From the NCBI GenBank assembly GCA_040403535.1, contig JBBAKL010000002.1:1-64000 (forward strand): a DNA stretch of 64,000 bases. The letters run 5' to 3'. This document shows, one piece after another, positions 1 through 9,033 of this stretch. The translations under genes were made by a program, and so were the position numbers. Source of the DNA: JAHEYG01 sp040403535 (GTDB lineage: Bacteria; Bacteroidota; Bacteroidia; B-17B0; Aurantibacillaceae). The stretch's first letter is position 1. The number at the start of each line of letters is the position of its first letter. The notes beneath the pieces were generated by a model, which saw nothing but the letters and a program-made list of their open reading frames with translations, was not told where the DNA came from and ran no database searches.

Positions 1-19
1 TATGCATTTAATCATGTAT

Positions 20-124
20 CTATTTTATATTATCTTTTTTTATATCATCAAGTATTGGTGCATTTTTTACTTCGTTTATCAGCCATAATACAAAAAGTGT
101 CGTTAAAATTCCTCCTACTATCAT
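20..124 (-). CDS. possible 34-residue single-pass membrane peptide
   Basis: A short open frame begins MIVGGILTTLFVLWLINE and ends ILDDIKKDNIK. It has one hydrophobic stretch (residues 2-16) followed by a charged tail, which looks like a small bitopic membrane peptide. It starts about 13 nt after the terminator of the large minus-strand gene, leaving little room for a promoter, and it has no obvious ribosome binding site, although Bacteroidota often lack one. I do not recognise it. It could be chance. Confidence 0.25.
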   Translation of the reverse strand: MIVGGILTTLFVLWLINEVKNAPILDDIKKDNIK

Positions 125-136
125 AGATTTAAAATT

Positions 137-172
137 AAAAACCCCGGAAACTATTGTCCCCGGGGTTTTTTG
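137..172 (-). terminator. rho-independent terminator after the SprB-repeat gene
   Basis: AAAACCCCGG and CCGGGGTTTT arms flank a 10-12 nt loop, with T runs on both sides, so it can work in either direction. It lies 5 nt after the stop of the minus-strand gene ending at 178 and is probably that gene's terminator. Confidence 0.85.
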
Positions 173-177
173 TTTAA

Positions 178-3100
178 TTATTGTTTAATTATTTTTTGAG
201 TATAAAGCTGACCGTTTAATTCAAGTTTTATGAAGTAAACTCCTGCTTTGTATTCGCTAACATTAATGTTATTAGAGATGGTTTCACCTTCAATTCCGCT
301 ATATGCAGGAGTTGAAAGGATAATTCTTCCTGTTACATCAGTTATTTCTATCTTACCTGTTCCGTTTTCTACAAATGTAAACTCAATGTTTAAGTCGTTG
401 TTTGCAGGGTTTGGATATACCAGATAGTTAATGCCATCCTGTTTCATTTGTGCATTTTCTTGAGCTGTGATTGCTCTACTGTTACTTGAGCTGCAGCTTG
501 CAACAGTTCCACATGAACCAAGATAATCGCCATGAGCTAAATGAGAAGCTACAGCGCTAGCATCTACACAAATAGTTTGAGGATTTTGATTGTTTCCAGG
601 AGGTATGTGGCAGATTTGTACTTTTGCAACATTACTGTTGCCAGCGTAACAAATAACATTTACAACACATACTTTTACATCACCTGAAATTGTACATCCA
701 TTAGCATCAGTAACAGTTAATGAATAGGTTGTTGTAACTGATGGACAAACCACAGCACTTGAGCTGGTTGATCCGCTAGTCCAATTGTAACTATATGCAG
801 TTACGCCTCCAGACACAGAACTGTTTAATGTAGCACAAGAAGCTGGTGTATATCCGTAATATACTACCTGATTAGCCGGCATAGTTAAAGCAAGTGCAGC
901 AGGTTGTGTAATGGTAGCGCTNNNNNNNNNNNNNNNNNNNNNNNNNNNNNNNNNNNNNNNNNNNNNNNNNNNNNNNNNNNNNNNNNNNNNNNNNNNNNNN
1001 NNNNNNNNNNNNNNNNNNNNNTGCGTTTGCAGTACAACCGTTAGCATCAGTAATAGTAACGTTGTAGTTACCTGCAGTTAAACCTGTGTTATTAGCAGTA
1101 GTAGCGCCGTTAGACCAGTTGTAGCTATAAGCAGTAACACCACCACTAACAGAAACGTTAGCAGAACCGTTGTTACCACCATTACAGCTTACACCGTAAC
1201 CGTTGTAGTTAGAAGTGCTGGTTGAAGCAACTAAAGCAGCAGGCTCAGTAATTGAAGCGCTTGCGTTTGCAGTACAACCGTTAGCATCAGTAATAGTAAC
1301 GTTGTAGTTACCTGCAACTAAACCTGTGTTGTTAGAAGAAGTAGTGTTATTTGACCAGCTGTAAGAGTATGGAGAAGTACCACCGCTTACACTTACGTTA
1401 GCAGAACCGTTGTTACCGCCATTACAGCTTACACCGTATCCGTTATAGTTAGAAGTGCTGGTTGAGGCAACTAAAGCTGTAGGCTCTGTAATAACAACCG
1501 TTTGAGTAGCACTTTTACAATTTGGAACTGAAGGAATGTTAACCATTACTCCGCTATAAGTTCCAGGAGATAAATTGCTGAAAGTATTTGAAGATACAAA
1601 ATTTACAGCATCGATTGAGTAAGCGTAATTAGCGTTAGACGGATTAATAACAATTTGTCCGTTATTTGCACCGTTACATGTTACATTACTTGATGTAACG
1701 TTAATAACTGGAGCCGGAGTAATGTTAACTGATAAATTTCCGTTTGAGCCGTTTTGACATGCGTTGAACGGTGTAACTGTAATGTTTCCATTTGAGTTAG
1801 ACCATTGAACATTTATGTTAGAAGTTCCTTGCCCGCTTATAACGGTACCACCTGATACAGACCAGTTGTATCCAGTGGCACCGGTAACCCCATTTACACT
1901 ATAAGCGGATGATGAACCACCACATAGATTGGTGGCACCTGAAATTACCGGAGTGCCGGTAATGTTTTCACGAGTAACATTTAATACATATGCTCCAACA
2001 CTGGTTGAAGAGTATCCTTCAATTGTGATATAATAAGTTCCTGCATTTAAGAATGAACTAATTTGAGATTGTAATCCGCAGAAATCGTCATTAAATGCAA
2101 GGGTTGATCCACCACAAGGAGCGGTAGTTAAATACATATAAGTATCAAATGAGCTACCACATAATGAGAAAGTATAGTTACCATCGCAAGGTACAGTTAC
2201 TTTATAAGTCACTTCTTCACCTGATCTTAATGAACAGTTGTCGCACTTACCTGATGTTGTTCCGCTATGGCTGAATGGAGCAGTAAACGAGAAATCAATA
2301 CCACCAACAGGGCCAACGCAAGGAGGAGGAGGGCAACCAATGTTAATTGAACCGGTACTACCATTAGCGTCTTCATCATCAAGCATGATGTAATAAGTTA
2401 CACCACCAGTTAAAGTAATGCTGTTGGTTGCTGTTCCGCTAATATCGTCTACATATGTCCAACCTGAGGTGTTACAACCACTTGATGCTGCTTTCCAGAA
2501 TAAATCAATCCAACCGCTGCCATTGTTGGTTACAGTGATAGGATAAGAAGCGGTAACAGATGGAGTGAATGAATAAAGTTGCTCACGACCAGGAGTAGAG
2601 TAGGGACTTCCATATCCTGTCCAAGCACCATTTCCTGCTGTAATGTTTACCGCGTTTGTTGTTCCGCAAGTAATGTTGGTGATGTTTGTACACGGATTAA
2701 ATGCAGTTACACAGCCCACGGTAATTGAGGCGGTGCTTCCGTTGATATCTTCGTCATCAAGCATGATGTAATAAGTTACACCAGCAGTTAAAGTAACATT
2801 CCATGTTTCTGTACCGGAAATATCGTTAACATATGTCCAACCTAAATTGCTGCAACCACTTGATGCTGCTTTCCAAAACAAATCTATCCAACCTGTACTA
2901 CTGTTGGTTACAGTAATTGGGTATGAGCCGGTAATTGTTGGTGTGAATTGAAAAATTCGCTCACGACCTGGGGTAGAATAAGGACTACCGTAACTTGTCC
3001 AAGCGCCATTTCCTGAAGTGATATTTGCAGACGAAATAGTGCCGCAAGAAATATTCGTAATGCTTGTACATGGGTTATATCCACCAGCAGCGCCGGATCT

Positions 3101-3538
3101 GGTAACAAAAATCGTCATCGATGAAGAGTTGGATTGACAACTATATTGATCTAACAAAACTCTTAAGGTTCCTGTAAATCCAGCAGTATAAACTATCCTT
3201 GATTGTACACCGCAAGCGTCATCACTATACCCAAGTGCGGAGCCTCCGGTGTTATTATATAAGGTTAATTGACTGTCCCAGGTTCCTCCATTACAGGTTT
3301 CAATAGTGTATGTAGATCCTGAAACTACAGGAATAGTAATGTATTCACCACCCCATGTTCCGGTAACGGAAATAGTTTGACCAGGATTTAGTGTAGTAAC
3401 ATTTTGCCATAAAACATTATTATTTGGACATTGTGCATTGATATTGGTGCTGTTGAAGAATGCAGCAGTGCATGCCGTTACAGTTATTAAACTGCTTAAA
3501 CTCTTGAAGAGTCTTTTAAAAGTTAATTTCGTTTTCAT
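178..3538 (-). CDS. T9SS-targeted SprB-repeat surface protein (interrupted by an assembly gap)
   Basis: One gene read in two pieces, because a 100-N gap (922-1021) of unknown true length puts the halves in different frames. The N-terminus (MKTKLTFKRLFKSL..., about 35 residues ending NINAQ) is a signal peptide. Two near-identical domains of about 126 residues follow, each with NGAWT.YGSPYSTPGRE, GWIDLFWKAASSGC and YYIMLDDED. Next are a pre-peptidase-C-like segment (YTFSLCGSSFDTYMYL), a PKD-like stretch and SprB-type repeats (SNYNGYGVSCNGGNNGSANV, then AGNYNVTITDANGCTANA). The C-terminal 75 or so residues start YPNPANNDLNIEF and end in KIIKQ, a Por-type type IX secretion sorting tail. The protein is therefore expected to cross the outer membrane by T9SS and be surface-attached or released. 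SprB-repeat proteins include gliding adhesins, but an adhesive role here is inference. It lies 11 nt after a small secreted-protein gene. Confidence 0.85.
922..1021. other. assembly gap (100 N)
   Basis: Exactly 100 N lie between copies of the 240-bp coding repeat. The round number and the repeat context mark a scaffold gap, not real sequence. The frames on either side disagree only because the gap length is arbitrary. Confidence 0.97.
1022..1501 (-). repeat. tandem 240-bp (80-codon) SprB-type coding repeats
   Basis: Two copies start at 1022 and 1262 with the same tgcgtttgcagtacaaccg, giving a 240-nt period that encodes an 80-residue unit. A more diverged relative of the unit lies on the other side of the N gap (about 660-921). 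Extra copies are probably hidden in the gap. Confidence 0.9.
2329..3084 (-). repeat. two tandem 378-bp coding repeats
   Basis: The segment aagcatgatgtaataagtt occurs at 2381 and again at 2759, a 378-nt (126-codon) period. Both units encode a domain with STPGRE, WIDLFWKAASSGC and YYIMLDDED, so the domain arose by internal duplication. The outer boundaries are approximate. Confidence 0.85.
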
Positions 3539-3549
3539 GAGTTTAAATT

Positions 3550-4053
3550 TTATTGGTTAATAACAGGTTTAACTCTTTTTTTACCTTCTTCGTTATTCAA
3601 TTGATTCAAACGATTGTATTCTGATTGATGACTATTGATCCAGGCATCTTTTTTAACTCGATAGTTTTCGTTATCAACCAAAGGATTTCCGGTATTTAAA
3701 TACTTAGGAAAAGAAGCAATTTCAGGTATAATTACCGTTTCCTTTAAAGGAATCTGTGATTTTACCCATACGTCTTTTTCTGCCTGTGTGTTAAATTCAG
3801 CTGCTCTGCTTGAAGAATTTGAAGTGGAATTTTCTAACTTTCCACCCATTTTAATGTACTCACTTTTGTTGTTTTCGATCCACTGAGCTTTAAGCTTGTC
3901 TTTTTGCTCTTGGTTTGTTAGCTGATCGGAGCTGATTGATTGTAAATTAGTTCTTGAACTCTGGGCTTTCATAAAAAAAGCGCCGAGCACAAAAAACAGC
4001 AATGTTGCCAGTTTTAAGTGCCTTGATTGGTTAGTGTTTGTTTTCTTTTCCAT
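3550..4053 (-). CDS. small secreted protein, partner of the SprB-repeat gene
   Basis: A 167-residue protein with an N-terminal membrane/signal segment (LATLLFFVLGAFFMKAQ, about residues 15-31) and a polar, Lys/Asn/Glu-rich mature part. A motif recurs: KDKLKAQWIENNKSEYIKMG, EKDVWVKSQIP and KKDAWINSHQSEYNRLN, that is, an aromatic W-[IV]-x-[ST/N] block preceded by a charged helix. It ends 11 nt before the start of the downstream SprB-repeat gene, so the two are probably co-transcribed, with this gene first. I do not recognise a family. A periplasmic or surface accessory role is possible but is only inferred from position. Confidence 0.7.
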   Translation of the reverse strand: MEKKTNTNQSRHLKLATLLFFVLGAFFMKAQSSRTNLQSISSDQLTNQEQKDKLKAQWIENNKSEYIKMGGKLENSTSNSSSRAAEFNTQAEKDVWVKSQIPLKETVIIPEIASFPKYLNTGNPLVDNENYRVKKDAWINSHQSEYNRLNQLNNEEGKKRVKPVINQ

Positions 4054-4263
4054 GGTTTGTGTTTTAATTATTAAACTTTCCTTAAAAGGATTTATATTTT
4101 ATTTAGCGGAAACAAATAAATTATAAGTCTTTTTTTAGGGTTAACTGGTAACAATGATAATCTTGAAATTTGGGGTATCTCAGATTATTCGAAGTAAGTG
4201 GGTAAAAGTTCGGAGAACGGCGTTAATTTTTAGGAGAAAGTAAAACCAAAGGAATCATTTAAT

Positions 4264-4293
4264 AATAAAAAAACCCGCTTTTTTGCGGGTTTC
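4264..4293 (-). terminator. terminator of the H-NOX/kinase/LytTR operon
   Basis: On the minus strand AAACCCGC and GCGGGTTT arms enclose an A-rich loop and are followed by a T run. It lies 16 nt after the stop of the response regulator gene. The rest of the 4054-4308 gap is AT-rich, and I see no further gene in it. Confidence 0.85.
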
Positions 4294-4308
4294 GAATATT
4301 GACTGATT

Positions 4309-4995
4309 TTAAAGGATTTTGAGTCGGGAATAAACGTCGTGCTTATAGGTTTTTCCGATAGGAATTTGTTTTTTTCCAAACGTGATGCAGTCATCCTCAA
4401 TTTCTTCTATCTTATCGATACGTATGATGTATGACCTGTGAACACGTATAAAGTCATTCTTGGAAAATTTATTTTCCATTGCTTTCATAGTAGAATGAAT
4501 CGTGTACTTGTTTTTTTCGGTATATAAATTGACGTAATCGCCAATACATTCAATTAAATGAAGTTCTCCAACATTAATTTTCATAATAGCTGAGCCGTTT
4601 TTGATAAAAAGAATGGATTGATTGTCAACCGGCGCTTTTTGAATGGCTTCTTTTACTTTTAAAACGGCTTTGCAGAATGAAGTAAATTGAAACGGTTTTA
4701 CTAAATACCCCGAAACATTGTATTCAAACGCATTAATAGCAAAATCGCTATAACTAGTTGTGAAAATAGTTTGTGGTATTCTTTTATTAAGGGTTTCAAT
4801 TAATTCAATTCCTGTCATCTCAGGCATTTCAATATCGAGGAATAATAAATCGAAGGAATTATTTTTTATAAAATTAAGTGCTTTAACAGGATTGTCAAAC
4901 TCCTGAATCAGCTCCAGCTCATTGTCTTTTGCGATAAATTCCTTAAGAATCATTCGCGACATGGCATCATCGTCTACTATTACACATTTTATCAT
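4309..4995 (-). CDS. LytTR-family response regulator
   Basis: A 228-residue two-domain regulator. Residues 1-115 form a receiver domain with the acidic triad D8-D10, the phosphoacceptor D54 in LFLDIEMPEMTG, the switch Thr79/80 and Lys100 in YLVKPF. Residues about 130-228 form a LytTR DNA-binding domain (IECIGDYVNLYT, FIRVHRSYIIRID, IPIGKTYK). It is the last gene of a three-gene operon. Its start overlaps the stop of the hybrid kinase by 1 nt, so translational coupling is likely and this kinase is its obvious phosphate donor through the Hpt domain. Its target genes cannot be read from the sequence. The nearby terminator ends the transcript. Confidence 0.93.
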   Translation of the reverse strand: MIKCVIVDDDAMSRMILKEFIAKDNELELIQEFDNPVKALNFIKNNSFDLLFLDIEMPEMTGIELIETLNKRIPQTIFTTSYSDFAINAFEYNVSGYLVKPFQFTSFCKAVLKVKEAIQKAPVDNQSILFIKNGSAIMKINVGELHLIECIGDYVNLYTEKNKYTIHSTMKAMENKFSKNDFIRVHRSYIIRIDKIEEIEDDCITFGKKQIPIGKTYKHDVYSRLKIL

Positions 4996-7739
4996 TATAA
5001 TCTGTTTAATTCGGTTTTTAAATCATCGCAAATCAAGCTCACAATATTTTCAACTTCTTCGAATTCTTTTATTGAACTTTCAGGAAGTTTTTTTCCAATA
5101 GATTCTATTTTATTAAAGGTTTCATGCGCGCCTAAAATGTGAAAATTTGTTTTTATTTTATGGGCTATAAATTTATAATCTGTTATATTTTTATTTAGAA
5201 GTGCCTGTTTAAGATCGTTAAACATTTTAGGTGTTTCATTTAAAAAAACATAAAGACTTTGCTTTAAAAAGTCGGGATTTCCTGCGGCAATTTCATTTAA
5301 ATAATTAAGATTGTAGTTTGAATTTTTCGTTTTTAAATTTTCTTTAATAGCCGATGTTATTTTCCAGAGCAGATCATTTGGCTTAAATGGTTTAGCCAGA
5401 TAATCGTTCATTCCGGCATTTATACATTTCTCTTTTTCTCCGGTGACAGCATGTGCTGTAAGTGCAATAATTGGCGTTAGCTTGTTATTGGAGTTATCTA
5501 GAGTTCTGATAAGTTTGGTTGCATGATAACCATCCATCTGTGGCATTTGAATGTCCATTAAAATAACATCGTAATTTTTGCTGCATGCCTGCTCCACAGC
5601 AAAAATTCCATTTTCTGCTATATCGTAAACAACTGCCCACTTTTCTAAATATCTTGTAGCGACTACTCTGTTCAATTCATTATCTTCAACTAATAATATA
5701 TTTTTGTTTTTTATTACCGATTCTTCATTGTTATTTTCGTTTATGTTGTTTGTTGTGTTGTTGATTTCGGAAATATCAAAAGGTATTTCAACTATGAAAG
5801 AAGTTCCTTCGTTAATTTCGCTTGTAAATGAAATATTTCCCTTGTATAATCGTACAAGTTCTTTAACGATTGATAAACCTAAGCCCGTTCCACCGTATTC
5901 ACGGCTATTGTTATTTGAAGCTTGAATGAAATTTTCAAATATTTTTGCGTGGTCTTTTTTGTCAATTCCAATACCGGTATCAACTATATTAAATTGTAAA
6001 GTGCATTTTTTAGTTTGCTGCCGTATTGGTCTTATACTAATATTCACACTTCCTTTGTTTGTGAACTTAATGGCATTGCTAATTAAATTATTTAGGATTT
6101 GTTGTAATCTGTATTCGTCGCCAATAATAAATTTCGGAACAAGTGAACTTATTTCCAGATTAAATTGAATATTTTTTCTGTCGGCTAATGGCCTGAATTG
6201 CTTGTTAAGGTTTTCTATAAGAATGTTTAAGTCAATCGAATCTTTTCTCAATTCTACTTTTCCTGATTCAATTTTAGAAATGTCTAAAATATCATTAATA
6301 ATGAAAAGCAAATGATTTGCTGAACTTTTTATTGTTTCAATATCTTGTAATTGTTGTTCCTGAAGTTTGGACTCGCCAAGTAAATCACTTAAGCCTAGGA
6401 TTACATTAATAGGCGTTCTGATTTCATGACTCATGTTAGCAAGAAACTGTTGTTTTATAAGTGCAGATTTTTCAGCAGTATCTTTAGCAGATTTAAGCTC
6501 TTGTTCTTTTTCTTTTAGAAGTGTAATATCCCAATGAATACCAATAGAGCCAACTATATTTTTCTTTAAATCAAATATAGGTGCCCCGCTTATCATAACC
6601 CATTTGGGTTCACCTGATTTTGTTTTAATTCTTACTTCATATACACTGGGTAATCCTTTTTTGCGAAGTTCATTCTGTTTTTCAAGTACTAATTTGTCTT
6701 CCTGCTCGAATAATAGTTCAGTGGCTTTTAAATTTAATAACTCTTCTTCAGAGTAACCAGTTAAAGTACTAAAGCGAGGATAAGATTTTGTTATAAGTTC
6801 GTTGACGTCCACTTCAATTAATCCTAAATCGAAATTTTCAAGAATTCCTTTGTATTTTTCTTCACTAGCTTTAATTTTTTCCTGCGCGTTTTTTTCCTCA
6901 GTTACATCGCGGTATTGCCAAAGATGGCCCTGGTATTTATCATCCGCAAAAACAGGAATAAAATCGCGTTCTAGTATTTTACCATCAGTTAAGTATAAAA
7001 GTTCGTTTTTGACCGGTTTTTTTGCTTCTAATATGTTTTCAATTCTTTCAACATAGTTTTCGGGGTCTGTAAACAAATGTTTTGATTGTTCAACTGAATT
7101 TGTGTAATCGGCTCCCTTAAGTGGCTCAGGCGATAACGGTATTTTAAAGATGTCGCAAAATGTTTGGTTAATCAGGACTATTTTTCTATTCTCATCCTCT
7201 AATAAAATGCCGGAATGCATGTTTTGTATTAACGCACTTAGTCGAGTAGAGGTAGAGTTAATTTCCTGTTTTTGTTTTTCCAATGAATTTACCAAATGCT
7301 TAATGTCATTCATTACCATTTCATTGGATTTCATGATTTGAATTAAGTCTGATATGGAATTATGAATGGCAAAATCGGAAAGTACAAGATTGTGATGCGT
7401 TAATTCTTCTGAGCTTGTTACCCATGGTGAACCGGCAAAAAGGAGGGTTTCACTCTCTTCAAACAACAAGAATTGCCCTCTAAAAATTAAATTACTTTTT
7501 GTTTTGGATCTTAATATTACAACGCTATTTGATAAATTGTTTAACGAATTAAAAGAGACGATGTCTGTTTTTGGGCGTTTTATATTAAATAATTCATTAA
7601 ACGAACAATTTATACAGCCCGGCATAATTTTATCTAAACTTTTACCAGTACTAATAACCCTTAAGTCCTTATCGATAAAGAAATGAAAAGGGAATAATAC
7701 ATTAAGTTTATTTTCGTTAATGTTAAGTGCTTTATCCAT
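4995..7739 (-). CDS. hybrid histidine kinase with HNOBA-like sensor, two PAS, REC and Hpt domains
   Basis: A 914-residue cytoplasmic phosphorelay kinase with no transmembrane segments. Order: residues 1-140 resemble the heme-NO-binding-associated (HNOBA) domain (LFPFHFFIDKDLRVISTGKS, a C42-x-x-C45 pair); coiled coil about 140-165; PAS 1 about 165-285; PAS 2 about 295-410; HisKA with H438 in MSHEIRTP; HATPase about 540-655 with N551/N555, DTGIGI and GGTGLGLSI; receiver about 680-800 with D729; Hpt about 815-914 with H860 in FIAHKIKTNF. The HNOBA domain is the known partner of H-NOX proteins, and the gene upstream encodes one, overlapping by 8 nt. The expected flow is H-NOX, kinase H438, D729, H860, then D54 of the LytTR regulator downstream. 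The HNOBA call rests on pattern and context. Confidence 0.92.
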   Translation of the reverse strand: MDKALNINENKLNVLFPFHFFIDKDLRVISTGKSLDKIMPGCINCSFNELFNIKRPKTDIVSFNSLNNLSNSVVILRSKTKSNLIFRGQFLLFEESETLLFAGSPWVTSSEELTHHNLVLSDFAIHNSISDLIQIMKSNEMVMNDIKHLVNSLEKQKQEINSTSTRLSALIQNMHSGILLEDENRKIVLINQTFCDIFKIPLSPEPLKGADYTNSVEQSKHLFTDPENYVERIENILEAKKPVKNELLYLTDGKILERDFIPVFADDKYQGHLWQYRDVTEEKNAQEKIKASEEKYKGILENFDLGLIEVDVNELITKSYPRFSTLTGYSEEELLNLKATELLFEQEDKLVLEKQNELRKKGLPSVYEVRIKTKSGEPKWVMISGAPIFDLKKNIVGSIGIHWDITLLKEKEQELKSAKDTAEKSALIKQQFLANMSHEIRTPINVILGLSDLLGESKLQEQQLQDIETIKSSANHLLFIINDILDISKIESGKVELRKDSIDLNILIENLNKQFRPLADRKNIQFNLEISSLVPKFIIGDEYRLQQILNNLISNAIKFTNKGSVNISIRPIRQQTKKCTLQFNIVDTGIGIDKKDHAKIFENFIQASNNNSREYGGTGLGLSIVKELVRLYKGNISFTSEINEGTSFIVEIPFDISEINNTTNNINENNNEESVIKNKNILLVEDNELNRVVATRYLEKWAVVYDIAENGIFAVEQACSKNYDVILMDIQMPQMDGYHATKLIRTLDNSNNKLTPIIALTAHAVTGEKEKCINAGMNDYLAKPFKPNDLLWKITSAIKENLKTKNSNYNLNYLNEIAAGNPDFLKQSLYVFLNETPKMFNDLKQALLNKNITDYKFIAHKIKTNFHILGAHETFNKIESIGKKLPESSIKEFEEVENIVSLICDDLKTELNRL

Positions 7740-8283
7740 TTTGCCAGGTTAATTCAAAAAGATCACGGTCACTACCATGATATTTTCTTTGGGTGATTTT
7801 TATTTCAAAGTTTTCATTAAACATTTTACCTATGCCCTGAATTAGTCCATCAGTTAAATAGGTTAACCCGTTGCAGATTCTAAAGTAGTACATTGCCAGA
7901 ACCTTGTCATTTATTTCATGAATTTTAAATTCCGGAGGGGTCAGTTTAGGATGGATTAATGTAACTCGCGAATGAAAATGCGGTAGATTAATAATAAATT
8001 CTCTTGCCGAATTGCAACCTGCTTGCATTAAAGACCCGTATTGTTTCTGTCCGGTATTTAAATTCCAGTATTCTCCAAATGCTGTTAATACCTGTTTAAG
8101 AGAGAAATTTAACACTTTTGAAGCAGAGCCTGCTAATTTAAATGTAATGGAATCGTCGTAAGATTCGTTACTTAAAAAATAGTCAATATCTGCTCCGCTA
8201 TCCTTCTTAATCTCATTCCAGTCTTCTTCACCGTAATTTTCAGTTATTAAACGATTAATGGCTTTATTTACTACACCGTGCAT
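7732..8283 (-). CDS. H-NOX heme/NO-binding sensor protein
   Basis: A 183-residue single-domain protein of normal H-NOX length. It starts MHGVVNKAINRLI, as is typical (MxGxxxxxl). The proximal heme ligand is H104 in LPHFHSRV, followed at the expected spacing by LTPPEF. The family's YxSxR heme-propionate motif aligns to Y133-F-R135-I-C137, followed by NGLTYLTDGLIQG, so Tyr is kept while Ser and Arg are replaced. It overlaps the HNOBA-type kinase gene by 8 nt, and H-NOX proteins are known to control such kinases in response to NO. Heme binding is likely because the axial His is intact, but the altered propionate site could change affinity or ligand choice. It is first in its operon, about 157 nt after hisIE. 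Confidence 0.9.
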   Translation of the reverse strand: MHGVVNKAINRLITENYGEEDWNEIKKDSGADIDYFLSNESYDDSITFKLAGSASKVLNFSLKQVLTAFGEYWNLNTGQKQYGSLMQAGCNSAREFIINLPHFHSRVTLIHPKLTPPEFKIHEINDKVLAMYYFRICNGLTYLTDGLIQGIGKMFNENFEIKITQRKYHGSDRDLFELTWQNG

Positions 8284-8439
8284 ATAATTGAATTATGTCA
8301 ATTATACGGATAAAAATCGATTTAGGTTCGCTTAAATGGAAAATATTTAATGGTTTTTTTGTTTTGTGAATAAAACTCAATTCATAATCATCTCTGACCT
8401 GTTTGTCGGTTAAAATATCGAATTGGTCTTTGTAAAGTG

Positions 8440-9033
8440 TTATTTGTGTCTTTTTTCTAATACTGAAATAACATCTTTTAGCTTCTTGTTTTTTGCTTGC
8501 AGCAATATTAAATAGTGAAATAATAAATCAGCGGCCTCTCCCAAAAACAATTCATCATTATTGTCTTTGGCTTCGATTACAATTTCAACTGCTTCTTCGC
8601 CTACCTTCTGAGCTATTTTATTGATTCCTTTTTCAAATAGCGAAGAGGTATAGGATGCATCGGATGGATTGTTTTTACGATCTGAAATAATGGATTCCAA
8701 CTTATAAAGAAAATTTACGTCTATGTTTTCTTCATTAAAGCATGTGTCGCTTCCTTTGTGGCATACCGGACCAACTGGTTTTACTTTTATTAATAGCGTA
8801 TCATTGTCACAATCTGTCTCAATCGAATTTACAATTAAAAAATTTCCGCTTTCTTCGCCCTTAGTCCATAATCTGTTTTTTGTTCTGCTGAAAAACGTAA
8901 CTTTTTTAAGCTCGTTGGTTTTGTTCAAAGCTTCTTCATTCATAAAGCCAAGCATCAATACATTTTTAGTTACAGCATCTTGTATAATTGCAGGAACAAG
9001 TCCGTCTTTATATTTTGAATAATCAATTTTCAT
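8440..9033 (-). CDS. hisIE: bifunctional phosphoribosyl-AMP cyclohydrolase / phosphoribosyl-ATP pyrophosphatase
   Basis: A 197-residue fusion catalysing the second and third steps of histidine synthesis. The N-terminal half is HisI (PAIIQDAVTKNVLMLGFMNE, SRTKNRLWTKGEESGN, DCDNDTLLIKVKPVGPVCH) with the metal-binding Cys/His set including CHKGSDTCF. The C-terminal half is HisE (SYTSSLFEKGINKIAQKVGE, EAVEIVIEAKD, EAADLLFHYLILL). The length is usual for the fused form. Its ATG overlaps the hisF stop as ATGA, which indicates coupled translation. It is the last his gene; I see no clear terminator in the 156 nt before the H-NOX gene, so some read-through is possible. Confidence 0.96.
   Translation of the reverse strand: MKIDYSKYKDGLVPAIIQDAVTKNVLMLGFMNEEALNKTNELKKVTFFSRTKNRLWTKGEESGNFLIVNSIETDCDNDTLLIKVKPVGPVCHKGSDTCFNEENIDVNFLYKLESIISDRKNNPSDASYTSSLFEKGINKIAQKVGEEAVEIVIEAKDNNDELFLGEAADLLFHYLILLQAKNKKLKDVISVLEKRHK

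Noticed and set aside
178..1047. An apparent separate gene overlapping the larger one, or a frameshift in the SprB-repeat gene
   Set aside because: The frame change coincides exactly with the 100-N gap, whose length is arbitrary. The signal peptide on one side and the sorting tail on the other make one gene.
1022..1501. Regular repeats that might be a CRISPR array
   Set aside because: The 240-bp units are in frame, encode an SprB-type domain and have no short repeat/unique spacer pattern.
8275..8435. An open frame of about 60 codons on the minus strand between hisIE and the H-NOX gene
   Set aside because: It has no ATG, GTG or TTG in a sensible place, starts inside hisIE and ends inside the H-NOX gene. 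AT-rich sequence can give such a stretch by chance.
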